Shown piece by piece: positions 17,900 through 25,883 of a stretch of DNA of 64,000 bases. The stretch is from Palleronia pontilimi (GTDB taxonomy: Bacteria; Pseudomonadota; Alphaproteobacteria; Rhodobacterales; Rhodobacteraceae), in assembly GCF_016412875.1 (NCBI RefSeq), contig NZ_JAEKPD010000005.1, positions 124,001 to 188,000 on the forward strand. Reading direction: 5' to 3'. Made by a program: the position numbers and the translations under genes. The stretch's first letter is position 1; every line of letters begins with the position of its first letter. The notes under the pieces are model-generated. The model ran no database searches. It saw only the letters and a program-made list of their open reading frames with translations, and was not told where the DNA came from.

Positions 17900-19032
17900 G
17901 CGATCTCGACGACCGATTCCCGGCGCTGTCGGATCTTGCCGCGCGCGCGCGCCGCAGGGTGCCGCACTTCATCTGGGAATACCTCGATTCGGCGACCGGC
18001 AACGAAGCCGCCGCCCACCGCGCCGAGGCGGCGCTGGACGCCATCGCGCTGACCCCGCGCGCCTTGGTGAAATCGACGCCGGACCTCGCAACCACCCTGG
18101 TGGGTCAGCGCTTCGATCTGCCGGTGGGCATCGCGCCCGTGGGCATGTCCGGCTCGGTCTGGCCGGGGGCCGAAGCCGCCATGGCCCGCTCGGCCGCGCG
18201 GAACTGCGCGCCCTTCTGCCTGAGCACCGTCGCCGCCGCCACGCCCGAAGAGGTCGGTCCGCATCTGGGCGGCGGCACCGGCTGGTTCCAGCTCTACGCC
18301 CCCGCCGATCCCGAGATCCGCCGCGACATGCTGGCCCGCGCCCGCGACGCGGGCTTCACCGGGCTGATCCTGACCGTCGATCTGCAGGCAACGTCGCGGC
18401 GCGAACGGCAACGGCGCGCGCGGCTGACCAACCCCATGCGACTGACGCCGCGCATCGCGTGGCAGGCGGCGCTGGCGCCGCTCTGGGCCGCCGGGACGCT
18501 GCGCCACGGCACGCCCCGCTTGAAAACGCTCGAGAAATACGCCGATCCCAACTCGGCCACGGGTGCCACCGCGCATATCGGCTACCGGCTGCGCACGGCG
18601 CCCGACTGGGACTACCTGCGGGCGCTGCGCGACGAATGGGACGGCGCGCTGATGGTCAAGGGCGTGCTGCACCCCGATGACGCGGCCCGCGCGGCGCGGA
18701 TCACCGACGCGGTCTGGGTGTCGAACCACGGTGGCCGCCAGTTCGAAGCCGCGCCCGCCCCCGCCGACGCCCTGCCCGCGATCCGCCAGGCCGTGGGACC
18801 GGACTATCCGCTGATCGCCGACGGGGCCGTGCGCTCGGGCACCGACGTGCTGCGGCTGCTCGCGCGCGGCGCCGATTTCGTCATGCTGGGCCGCGCGTTC
18901 CACCACGGCATGGCGGCGTTGGGCGAGCGTGGGGTGGACCACGTCTTTCACATCCTGCGCGAAGGACTGATCGCGGATTTGGGGCAGCTGGGTCTCGATC
19001 GGCCCACCCAGGCCCGCGATCTGGATGCTTAA
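17896..19032 (+). CDS. FMN-dependent alpha-hydroxy-acid oxidase/dehydrogenase (LldD-like)
   Basis: This is a member of the lactate oxidase, glycolate oxidase and L-lactate dehydrogenase family, which oxidises L-2-hydroxy acids with FMN. The 378-residue protein has RALVKSTPDLATTL near residue 55, GIAPVGMSG near residue 78, FQLYAP near residue 133, the FMN-phosphate region TVDLQATSRRE, and the catalytic VSNHGGRQF near residue 275, where the histidine is the base, followed by IADGAVRSGTDVLRLLARGAD and MLGR. ATG at 17896 is used because it overlaps the upstream stop; longer forms would run through the membrane-protein gene. The true substrate, whether lactate, glycolate or mandelate, cannot be told from sequence; the D-lactate enzyme near 32 kb would be complementary. 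Confidence 0.85.
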   Translation: MSDLDDRFPALSDLAARARRRVPHFIWEYLDSATGNEAAAHRAEAALDAIALTPRALVKSTPDLATTLVGQRFDLPVGIAPVGMSGSVWPGAEAAMARSAARNCAPFCLSTVAAATPEEVGPHLGGGTGWFQLYAPADPEIRRDMLARARDAGFTGLILTVDLQATSRRERQRRARLTNPMRLTPRIAWQAALAPLWAAGTLRHGTPRLKTLEKYADPNSATGATAHIGYRLRTAPDWDYLRALRDEWDGALMVKGVLHPDDAARAARITDAVWVSNHGGRQFEAAPAPADALPAIRQAVGPDYPLIADGAVRSGTDVLRLLARGADFVMLGRAFHHGMAALGERGVDHVFHILREGLIADLGQLGLDRPTQARDLDA

Positions 19033-19124
19033 AGTTTTCAGTGCATTCCCGTTTTTGTGGTAACCGGGCTTTAAGATTGGTTGCCTAAGCTTTGAGAAGT
19101 TACTTCGAAAGCTACAGGGACACT

Positions 19125-19844
19125 ATGTTCACATCCGACGATACAGGGACGCTCGAAACACTCATCGATTCCTTCCAAGTGCCGATGTTCATCGCCGACG
19201 CCCATTCCGACCGCCACGACCGTTTCACCCTGCGCGCGATCAACGATGCGCACACCCAGGCCAGCAAGATGGAGCGCGCTCAGGTGCGCGACATGGAAAT
19301 CTTTTCACTCCTGCCCCGCGCCGACGCGGAAGCGATCAACGACAACTACGCCCGCTGTCTTCAACGCGGCCGCCCGATGGAATACAGCGAAGAGCTGACG
19401 ATCAACGGCGCGATCACCCGTTGGCACACGACCCTGGTGCCCACCCGGTCCGAAACCGGCCGGTCCCGCGTGGTCGGCAACGCCGTGCTGGTCGAACGCC
19501 AGCCCGCCCGGAACGGGCACCGCCGCGTGTTCGAAGACATCAATTACTTCTCGGTCCAGTCGCAGTTCCAGCTCAGCCGCGTGTCCGCCTACCTCGATGC
19601 GCTGGAACATCGCTGCGCACAGGATGTCAGTTGCACCGACCTGAGCATCCTGTCCGCGCTGTGCCGGACGGTGGACCGGACCCTGCAGGACATCCGCAAA
19701 TTGGCCGAGCCGCGCGCGGTCGACACCATCGACGCCAAGCCGACCTATCTCATGGATGCCCAAAACCTGAGCAGCCGTCCCAGCGCCGACCCGGTGCGCC
19801 GCTCGCTGGAGCGGTTGTCGTCGATCATGTCCCAGGCGCATTAA
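19125..19844 (+). CDS. PAS-domain-containing protein
   Basis: The 239-residue protein has a PAS-like sensor fold at about residues 8-115 (FQVPMFIADAHSD, then RAINDAHTQASKM, then EIFSLLPRADAEAIND), with the typical pattern ending in HTTLVPTRSETGRSRVVGNAVLV. The remaining 120 residues are largely helical and show no kinase, GGDEF or HTH signature. It may therefore be a sensor partner acting through protein contacts. The ATG at 19125 is preceded by AGGGA; an in-frame TTG 33 bases upstream is less likely. An 11-base palindrome GAAGTTACTTC lies about 20 bases before the start and could be a control site. Confidence 0.7.
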   Translation: MFTSDDTGTLETLIDSFQVPMFIADAHSDRHDRFTLRAINDAHTQASKMERAQVRDMEIFSLLPRADAEAINDNYARCLQRGRPMEYSEELTINGAITRWHTTLVPTRSETGRSRVVGNAVLVERQPARNGHRRVFEDINYFSVQSQFQLSRVSAYLDALEHRCAQDVSCTDLSILSALCRTVDRTLQDIRKLAEPRAVDTIDAKPTYLMDAQNLSSRPSADPVRRSLERLSSIMSQAH

Positions 19845-19919
19845 CGAATGCGGCTCTGACCCCTTTCAAGTCGTCCAAGGCACGCTAAGCTGCACCCGCA
19901 GCAACAGGAGAGCGTCGCC

Positions 19920-22900
19920 ATGGCCGATTTCAAGAAGATCCTGATCGCCAATCGCGGCGAGATCGCAATCCGCGTGATGCGGGCCGCCAACGAGCTGGGC
20001 AAACGCACCGTCGCCGTCTACGCCGACGAGGACAAGCTCAGCCTGCACCGCTTCAAGGCGGACGAAGCCTACCTGATCGGCGAAGGCCTGGGTCCCGTCG
20101 CGGCCTATCTCTCGATCGAAGAAATCATCCGCGTGGCCCGGAAATGCGGCGCCGACGCGATCCATCCCGGCTACGGGCTGCTGTCGGAAAACCCCGATTT
20201 CGTCGACGCCTGCGCCGCCGCGGGCATCACCTTCATCGGCCCCAAGGCCGAAACCATGCGCCAGCTCGGCGACAAGGCCAGCGCCCGGCGCGTGGCAATC
20301 GAGGCCGGCGTGCCGGTGATCCCCGCCACCGAGGTCCTGGGCGACGACATGGACGCGATCCGCGCCGAGGCGGCCGAGATCGGCTATCCGCTGATGCTGA
20401 AGGCCAGCTGGGGCGGCGGCGGACGCGGCATGCGCCCCATCGCCAACGAGAAGGAGCTGGAAGAAAAGGTGCGCGAAGGCCGTCGCGAAGCCGAAGCCGC
20501 CTTCGGCAACGGCGAAGGCTACCTGGAAAAGATGATCCTGCGCGCCCGCCACGTGGAAGTGCAGATCCTGGGCGACCAGTACGGCGCCATCTACCACCTG
20601 TGGGAACGCGACTGCTCGGTCCAGCGCCGCAACCAGAAGGTCGTCGAACGCGCGCCCGCCCCTTACCTGTCGGGCGCCCAGCGCGAAAAGCTCTGCAACC
20701 TGGGCAAGAAGATCGCCGAACACGTGGGCTACGAATGCGCGGGCACCATCGAGTTCCTGATGGACATGGAAACCGGTGATTTCTTCTTCATCGAAGTGAA
20801 CCCGCGCGTGCAGGTCGAACACACCGTGACCGAGGAGGTCACCGGCATCGACATCGTGCGCGCCCAGATCCTGATCGCCGAGGGCAAGTCCCTGGTCGAA
20901 GCCACCGGCACCGCGTCGCAATACGACGTGCAGCTCGACGGCCACGCCATCCAGTGCCGCATCACCACCGAGGATCCGACCAACAACTTCATCCCCGATT
21001 ACGGCCGCATCACCGCCTATCGCGGCGCCACCGGCATGGGCATCCGGCTGGACGGCGGCACCGCCTATTCGGGCGCGGTCATCACGCGCTACTACGACAG
21101 CCTGCTGGAAAAGGTCACCGCCTGGGCCCCCACGCCCGAAGCCGCGATCGCCCGCATGGACCGCGCCCTGCGCGAGTTCCGCATCCGCGGCGTCAGCACC
21201 AACATCGCCTTCGTCGAGAACCTGCTGAAGCACCCGACCTTCCTGAACTACGAATACCACACCAAGTTCATCGACCAGACGCCCGAGCTCTTCGACTTCG
21301 CCCCGCGCCGCGACCGCGCCACGAAGATCCTGCGCTACATCGCCGACATCAGCGTCAACGGCCACCCCGAGACCGAGGGCCGCGCCCTGCCCCGCGCCGA
21401 TCTGGGCATCCCCAAGCCGCCCGCGCCGCGCACCGACGGCATCCCCCACGGCACGCGCCACATCCTCGACGAATTCGGCCCCCAGGCCGTCGCCGACTGG
21501 ATGGCCGAACAGCCGCACCTGCTGATCACCGACACCACCATGCGGGACGGCCACCAGTCGCTGCTGGCCACCCGCATGCGCTCGATCGACATGATCCGCG
21601 TGGCGCCCGCCTACGCCGCCAACATGAGCGGGCTCTACTCGATGGAATGCTGGGGCGGCGCGACCTTCGACGTGGCCTACCGGTTCCTGCAGGAATGCCC
21701 GTGGCAGCGCCTGCGCGACCTGCGTGCGGCCATGCCCAACCTGATGACCCAGATGCTGCTGCGCGCCAGCAACGGCGTGGGCTACACCAACTACCCCGAC
21801 AACGTGGTGCAGGCCTTCATCAAGCAGGCGGCCACCAGCGGTGTCGACGTGTTCCGGGTGTTCGACAGTCTCAACTGGGTAGAAAACATGCGCGTCGCCA
21901 TGGACGCCGTGATCGCGCAGAACAAGGTCTGCGAAGGCACGATCTGCTACACCGGCGACATGATGGACCCCGATCAGAACAAGTACGACCGGGCCTATTA
22001 CGTGCAGATGGGCAAGGACCTGAAGGCCGCGGGCGCGCATATCCTGGGCCTGAAGGACATGGCGGGGCTGCTGAAGCCGGGCGCAGCGCGGGTGCTCATC
22101 GAGGCGCTGAAGGAAGAAGTCGGCCTGCCGATCCACTTCCACACCCACGACACGGCCGGCATCGCCAGCGGCACGATCCTGGCGGCTAGCGAGGCGGGCG
22201 TGGACGCCGTCGATTGCGCCATGGACGCGCTGTCCGGCAACACCAGCCAGGCCACCATGGGCACCGTGGTCGAGGCGCTGCGCCACACCGAGCGCGACAC
22301 GGGCCTCGACATTGGCGCCATCCGCGAAATCAGCAATTACTGGGAAGCGGTGCGCGACCACTACGCCGCGTTCGAATCCGGCATGCAGGCCCCCGCCTCT
22401 GAAGTTTACCTGCACGAAATGCCCGGCGGCCAGTTCACCAACCTCAAGGCGCAGGCGCGGTCCATGGGGCTCGAGCATCGCTGGCACGAGGTCGCGCAGA
22501 CCTACGCGGACGTGAACGACATGTTCGGCGATATCGTGAAGGTCACGCCCAGCTCGAAGGTCGTGGGCGACATGGCCCTGATGATGGTGAGCCAAGGTCT
22601 GACCCGGGCCGAGGTGGAAAACCCGAAAAAGGACGTGTCCTTCCCGGATTCGGTGGTCGAGATGATGAAGGGCGCGCTCGGCCAGCCCCCCGGCGGCTGG
22701 CCCGACGCCATCCAGAAGAAGGTGCTGAAGGGCGAAAAGCCCCTGCAGGACCGCCCCGGCAAGCACCTGAAGCCAGTCGATCTGGAGGCCGCGCGCGCAC
22801 AGGCGTCGAAAGCCGCGGGCGGTGTCGAAATCGACGACGAGGACCTGATGGGCTACCTGATGTATCCCAAGGTCTTCACCGATTACCGCCTGCGCCACGA

Positions 22901-23363
22901 GGATTACGGCCCCGTGCGCACCCTGCCCACCCAGACCTTCTTCTACGGGATGGAGCCCGGCGACCAGATCTCGGCCGAGATCGATCCGGGCAAGACGCTG
23001 GAAATCCGCCTGCAAGCCATGGGCGAGACCAACGACGCGGGCGAGGTGAAGGTCTTCTTCGAGCTCAACGGCCAGCCCCGCACCGTGCGCATCCCCAACC
23101 GCAAGCTCGCGGGCAGCGCCAAGGTCCGGCTCAAGGCCGAACTGGGCAATCCCAAGCATGTGGGCGCGCCCATGCCCGGGGTCGTCGGCTCGATCGCGAT
23201 CGAGCCCGGCAAGGCCGTGAAGCAGGGCGACATGCTGCTGACCATCGAGGCCATGAAGATGGAGACGGGCCTGCACGCCGAAAACGACGGCATCGTGAAA
23301 GCCGTGCACGTCACGGCCGGCGCCCAGATCGACGCCAAGGACCTGTTGGTCGAGTTGGAATGA
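19920..23363 (+). CDS. pyc: Pyruvate carboxylase
   Basis: Pyruvate carboxylase makes oxaloacetate from pyruvate, bicarbonate and ATP and is the anaplerotic enzyme for growth on pyruvate, lactate or sugars. The 1147-residue single-chain enzyme has a biotin carboxylase domain at about 1-460 (ILIANRGEIAIRVMRAA; KASWGGGGRGMRPI; EVNPRVQVEHTVTEE), a carboxyltransferase TIM barrel at about 535-810 (TTMRDGHQSLLATR; ECWGGATFDVAYRF) and a C-terminal biotin carrier domain whose biotinylated lysine lies in EAMKMET near residue 1112. An AGGAGAG site lies 10 bases before the ATG. It is monocistronic, with a convergent LysR gene 6 bases after its stop. Length and domain order are normal for the alphaproteobacterial enzyme. 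Confidence 0.97.
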   Translation: MADFKKILIANRGEIAIRVMRAANELGKRTVAVYADEDKLSLHRFKADEAYLIGEGLGPVAAYLSIEEIIRVARKCGADAIHPGYGLLSENPDFVDACAAAGITFIGPKAETMRQLGDKASARRVAIEAGVPVIPATEVLGDDMDAIRAEAAEIGYPLMLKASWGGGGRGMRPIANEKELEEKVREGRREAEAAFGNGEGYLEKMILRARHVEVQILGDQYGAIYHLWERDCSVQRRNQKVVERAPAPYLSGAQREKLCNLGKKIAEHVGYECAGTIEFLMDMETGDFFFIEVNPRVQVEHTVTEEVTGIDIVRAQILIAEGKSLVEATGTASQYDVQLDGHAIQCRITTEDPTNNFIPDYGRITAYRGATGMGIRLDGGTAYSGAVITRYYDSLLEKVTAWAPTPEAAIARMDRALREFRIRGVSTNIAFVENLLKHPTFLNYEYHTKFIDQTPELFDFAPRRDRATKILRYIADISVNGHPETEGRALPRADLGIPKPPAPRTDGIPHGTRHILDEFGPQAVADWMAEQPHLLITDTTMRDGHQSLLATRMRSIDMIRVAPAYAANMSGLYSMECWGGATFDVAYRFLQECPWQRLRDLRAAMPNLMTQMLLRASNGVGYTNYPDNVVQAFIKQAATSGVDVFRVFDSLNWVENMRVAMDAVIAQNKVCEGTICYTGDMMDPDQNKYDRAYYVQMGKDLKAAGAHILGLKDMAGLLKPGAARVLIEALKEEVGLPIHFHTHDTAGIASGTILAASEAGVDAVDCAMDALSGNTSQATMGTVVEALRHTERDTGLDIGAIREISNYWEAVRDHYAAFESGMQAPASEVYLHEMPGGQFTNLKAQARSMGLEHRWHEVAQTYADVNDMFGDIVKVTPSSKVVGDMALMMVSQGLTRAEVENPKKDVSFPDSVVEMMKGALGQPPGGWPDAIQKKVLKGEKPLQDRPGKHLKPVDLEAARAQASKAAGGVEIDDEDLMGYLMYPKVFTDYRLRHEDYGPVRTLPTQTFFYGMEPGDQISAEIDPGKTLEIRLQAMGETNDAGEVKVFFELNGQPRTVRIPNRKLAGSAKVRLKAELGNPKHVGAPMPGVVGSIAIEPGKAVKQGDMLLTIEAMKMETGLHAENDGIVKAVHVTAGAQIDAKDLLVELE

Positions 23364-23369
23364 GGCCGC

Positions 23370-24206
23370 TCAGCCGGGCCTGAGCGTGCGATCCGACAGC
23401 AGCGCGGCCAGCGCGTCCAGCGCGGGCCGGATGCCGGGGTCGTTGCGGGCCGCATGGTGGGCGACCAGCCATTCCTCGTGGGCGAGGTCATCGATCTCGG
23501 GGCCGATGCGGGCCATCGGCTCGGCATCGCCCACGAAGGTCGGCAGCACGATCCGCGCCACCCCGGCGCGCGCCAGATCCAGCGCGGCGCGCGGGGTGCT
23601 GGCAGTGGTCACGACCCGCGCGCCCGGCTGCGCGTGCACCCATCGCGACGACGGTGGCGCGTCCGGCCCTTCGGGCAGGGTGACGAAGCCCTCGATCGCC
23701 TCCGACACCGCGTAGATGCCGTAAGTCACCCGTGCGGTGCGCCGCCCGGCCAGCCAGTCCTGCGTCGGCCTGCGGTTGCGGATCCCGATATCGGCAGCGC
23801 GCCGGGCGATATCCAGGTCCGCCGTCGACGGGACGAAGGCGGGCACCCAATCCGCCCCGGGCGACCACCAGCGTGATAGGTGACGGGCCAGATACCGGCA
23901 GGTCCAGTCGCCCCCCGTGATCCGCACGCCGAGCGGCCCGTTGCCGTCGGCCAGCGCCGCCGCGCGCTGCGACACGGCGCGCAGATCCGCCATCTCGCGG
24001 GCAAGCGCGTGCCCCTCGGCCGTCAGGTCGTATCCCCGCGCGCCCCTGTCGAACAGGCGGCGGCCCAGCTGGGTCTCAAGCGCGCCCATGCGGCGGCTGA
24101 GCGTCGGGACGCTCGCACCCGTCTGACGCGCGGCACGGGCCAGTGACCCCGTATCGGCCACCGCAAGGAACAATGCCAGGTCGTCGAGGGAGGGCGTGTC
24201 TTTCAT
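23370..24206 (-). CDS. LysR-family transcriptional regulator
   Basis: The 278-residue protein has an N-terminal winged HTH (DDLALFLAVADTGSLARAARQ, then TGASVPTLSRRMGALETQLG at about residues 28-47) and a shorter-than-usual effector domain with features of the LysR substrate-binding fold. The ATG at 24206 starts right before the HTH; the frame remains open further but is antisense to the tRNA genes and a small gene, so it is not used. LysR proteins often regulate the divergent neighbour, which here is a small basic protein gene at 24297. The effector is unknown. Confidence 0.88.
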   Translation of the reverse strand: MKDTPSLDDLALFLAVADTGSLARAARQTGASVPTLSRRMGALETQLGRRLFDRGARGYDLTAEGHALAREMADLRAVSQRAAALADGNGPLGVRITGGDWTCRYLARHLSRWWSPGADWVPAFVPSTADLDIARRAADIGIRNRRPTQDWLAGRRTARVTYGIYAVSEAIEGFVTLPEGPDAPPSSRWVHAQPGARVVTTASTPRAALDLARAGVARIVLPTFVGDAEPMARIGPEIDDLAHEEWLVAHHAARNDPGIRPALDALAALLSDRTLRPG

Positions 24207-24296
24207 TTCTGAAAGGTAACTTGCGAACTGCAGGCCTGCCAAGGCCCGTCTGCGCCGGTTTACCCTGACTTCGTTACTCAACAGAAAGGATATGCC

Positions 24297-24527
24297 ATGT
24301 TCGTCCAGCATCGCAGCCACCTGAACCCGGATGCCGACAGCCCGGTGACGGGATACGAGGCGGAACGCCTGATCTGGTCCAAGCGCATCGCCGAAGCCCG
24401 CCGCGTCGCGCGCGCCGAACGGCGCGCCCGGCGGCGCGACGCCATCCGGAGGCTGGTCCGCCTGCCCATCCGATCGCGGTGGATCGCGCCGAAATTTCCC
24501 CTTGCGACGCGCCCCCGGCGGCGGTAA
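24297..24527 (+). CDS. Small arginine-rich hypothetical protein
   Basis: A 76-residue open frame begins 13 bases after an AGAAAGGA ribosome-binding-like stretch, divergent from the LysR gene. The product is very basic in its C-terminal half (RVARAERRARRRDAIRRL, about residues 37-54) and has a more ordinary N-terminus (NPDADSPVTGYEAERLIWSK, about residues 10-29). No family is recognised. Codon use is ordinary for this genome. Its last bases overlap the likely tRNA promoter. It could be a real small DNA- or RNA-binding protein, or a chance frame in GC-rich sequence. Confidence 0.5.
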   Translation: MFVQHRSHLNPDADSPVTGYEAERLIWSKRIAEARRVARAERRARRRDAIRRLVRLPIRSRWIAPKFPLATRPRRR

Positions 24528-24530
24528 AGC
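24502..24530 (+). promoter_or_regulatory. Possible promoter of the tRNA-Gly cluster
   Basis: A TTGCGA -35-like hexamer (24502-24507) and a weak TAAAGC -10-like hexamer (24525-24530) are separated by exactly 17 bases. They would start transcription about 10 bases before the first tRNA. The -10 match is poor, so this is tentative. Confidence 0.35.
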
Positions 24531-24547
24531 CTGCCACACTCGATGAT

Positions 24548-24622
24548 GCGGGCGTAGCTCAGGGGTAGAGCATAACCTTGCCAAGGTTAGGGTCGGGCGT
24601 TCGAATCGCCTCGCCCGCTCCA
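24548..24622 (+). tRNA. tRNA-Gly(GCC), copy 1, variant T-stem
   Basis: The cloverleaf folds with a GCGGGCG/CGCCCGC acceptor stem, anticodon loop TTGCCAA (anticodon GCC) and an encoded CCA end. Its T-stem is GGGCG/CGCCT, unlike copy 4. It is identical to copies 2 and 3. Confidence 0.95.
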
Positions 24623-24647
24623 TCGAGACAACGGACCGGTCTGGCGC

Positions 24648-24722
24648 GCGGGCGTAGCTCAGGGGTAGAGCATAACCTTGCCAAGGTTAGGGTCGGGCGT
24701 TCGAATCGCCTCGCCCGCTCCA
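24648..24722 (+). tRNA. tRNA-Gly(GCC), copy 2, variant T-stem
   Basis: The sequence is identical to copy 1, displaced by exactly 100 bases, with anticodon GCC and an encoded CCA. The preceding 25-base spacer is the same as the other two spacers. Confidence 0.95.
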
Positions 24723-24747
24723 TCGAGACAACGGACCGGTCTGGCGC

Positions 24748-24822
24748 GCGGGCGTAGCTCAGGGGTAGAGCATAACCTTGCCAAGGTTAGGGTCGGGCGT
24801 TCGAATCGCCTCGCCCGCTCCA
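24748..24822 (+). tRNA. tRNA-Gly(GCC), copy 3, variant T-stem
   Basis: This is the third identical copy of the 100-base unit, with anticodon GCC, T-stem GGGCG/CGCCT and an encoded CCA. Confidence 0.95.
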
Positions 24823-24847
24823 TCGAGACAACGGACCGGTCTGGCGC

Positions 24848-24922
24848 GCGGGCGTAGCTCAGGGGTAGAGCATAACCTTGCCAAGGTTAGGGTCGTGAGT
24901 TCGAATCTCATCGCCCGCTCCA
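24848..24922 (+). tRNA. tRNA-Gly(GCC), copy 4, ordinary T-stem
   Basis: The same tRNA as the preceding three apart from its T-stem, GTGAG/CTCAT, which I recall as the common form in this order. Four bases differ from copies 1-3 and all four keep the stem paired. Confidence 0.95.
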
Positions 24923-25202
24923 GACGGTTTCTTCCCCCGACTTATCCACACCCCTCGACACTCGCATAGCCAGCTTTAACTGTGCCTTTCCTTTACGTAG
25001 GGTCATCCGACCCCGCGCGATCCGGCAGGCCGCATTCTCGTTATCCACCGAGCGGAGAAGTTGTGACCGGCGGTCGGCACACAACCCCGACAGGCCCGGA
25101 TCGATCACGGCACCCCGGGAGCGCGGCCCGTGACCCGAAGGTCAAAACCAGATGCCGCCCGCGCCGATCCGAAGCTCGTCCGAAACCGTCAACGCCGCCG
25201 CG
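24923..25202. other. Gene-free region between tRNA-Gly cluster and lolD, with two DnaA-box-like 9-mers
   Basis: No convincing gene is seen in these 280 bases. TTATCCACA at 24942-24950 matches the consensus DnaA box exactly, and TTATCCACC at 25041-25049 differs by one base; both are on the plus strand. There is no AT-rich unwinding region, so this is not a convincing origin. No U-tract terminator follows the last tRNA. Confidence 0.45.
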
Positions 25203-25883
25203 CTAACCTGCCACCAGGTCACCGTCGCTCAGGCGCACGGAACGGTCCATCCGCGCGGCCAGTTCCAGGTTATGGGTCGCGATCAGCGCAGACAGGCCTG
25301 TATCGCGCACCAGCGCCATCAGCGCGGCGAACACCTTTTCGGACGTCTCGGGGTCCAGGTTGCCCGTGGGCTCGTCGGCCAGCAACAGGCGCGGCTGGTT
25401 GGCCAGCGCGCGACAGACCGCGACGCGCTGCTGCTCGCCGCCCGACATGGCCGACGGGCGGTGACCCGCGCGATGCTTCACGCCCACGCTGTCGAGCAGC
25501 GCCATGGCGCGCTGTTCCGCGTCCGCCTGACCGACCCCATCCGCAAGCTGCGGAAGGACGATGTTCTCGGCGGCGGTGAACTCGGGCAGCAGGTGGTGGA
25601 ACTGGTAGACGAAGCCCACATCCGCGCGCCGCGCGCGGGTGCGCTTGCGGTCGGAAAGACCTGTCATGTCCTGCCCACCCAAAATCACGCGGCCCGCATC
25701 CGCGGTGTCCAGCAGCCCCGCGATATGCAGCAGCGTGGACTTGCCCGCGCCCGAAGGTGCCACCAGCGCCACGACCTCGCCCGCCTGAACCGACAGCGAA
25801 CAGCCGCGCAGCACCCGCACCTCGCTGGGCAGGCCGCGGTTATAGGTCTTCTCGATGCCGTCCAGGCGCAACGTCTCACTCAT
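25203..25883 (-). CDS. lolD: Lipoprotein-releasing ABC transporter ATP-binding protein LolD
   Basis: LolD powers extraction of outer-membrane lipoproteins from the inner membrane together with the LolC/E membrane subunit. The 226-residue ATPase has a P-loop APSGAGKST near residue 42, whose first glycine is alanine, Q-loop [13 protein letters not shown] near residue 92, the ABC signature MSGGEQQR near residue 143 and Walker [13 protein letters not shown] near residue 165, with the H-loop ATHN near residue 202. Its ATG overlaps the end of the lolC gene by 8 bases, so the two form an operon. The length and the [10 protein letters not shown] segment fit LolD and not other MacB-type ATPases. Confidence 0.92.
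   Translation of the reverse strand: MSETLRLDGIEKTYNRGLPSEVRVLRGCSLSVQAGEVVALVAPSGAGKSTLLHIAGLLDTADAGRVILGGQDMTGLSDRKRTRARRADVGFVYQFHHLLPEFTAAENIVLPQLADGVGQADAEQRAMALLDSVGVKHRAGHRPSAMSGGEQQRVAVCRALANQPRLLLADEPTGNLDPETSEKVFAALMALVRDTGLSALIATHNLELAARMDRSVRLSDGDLVAG

Larger units (their letters stand above)
24548..24847 (+). repeat. Perfect 100-base tandem repeat, three units, each a tRNA-Gly plus 25-base spacer
   Basis: Three consecutive 100-base units (75-base tRNA and a 25-base spacer containing the palindrome GACCGGTC) are identical base for base; a fourth tRNA follows without the spacer. This looks like recent duplication or gene conversion. Because the units are identical, the copy number in the assembly could be wrong. 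Confidence 0.9.

Noticed and set aside
24548-24922. Regularly spaced repeats that could be read as a short CRISPR array
   Set aside because: The repeats are complete tRNA-Gly cloverleaves, and the spacers are identical instead of unique.
24778-24969. A 63-codon frame running through the third and fourth tRNA-Gly genes
   Set aside because: It is translation of tRNA sequence; this kind of peptide is a well-known false call over tRNA clusters.
24942-25049. Replication origin at the two DnaA-box-like sites
   Set aside because: There are only two boxes, no AT-rich unwinding region, and none of the usual origin neighbours such as dnaA, hemE or parAB.
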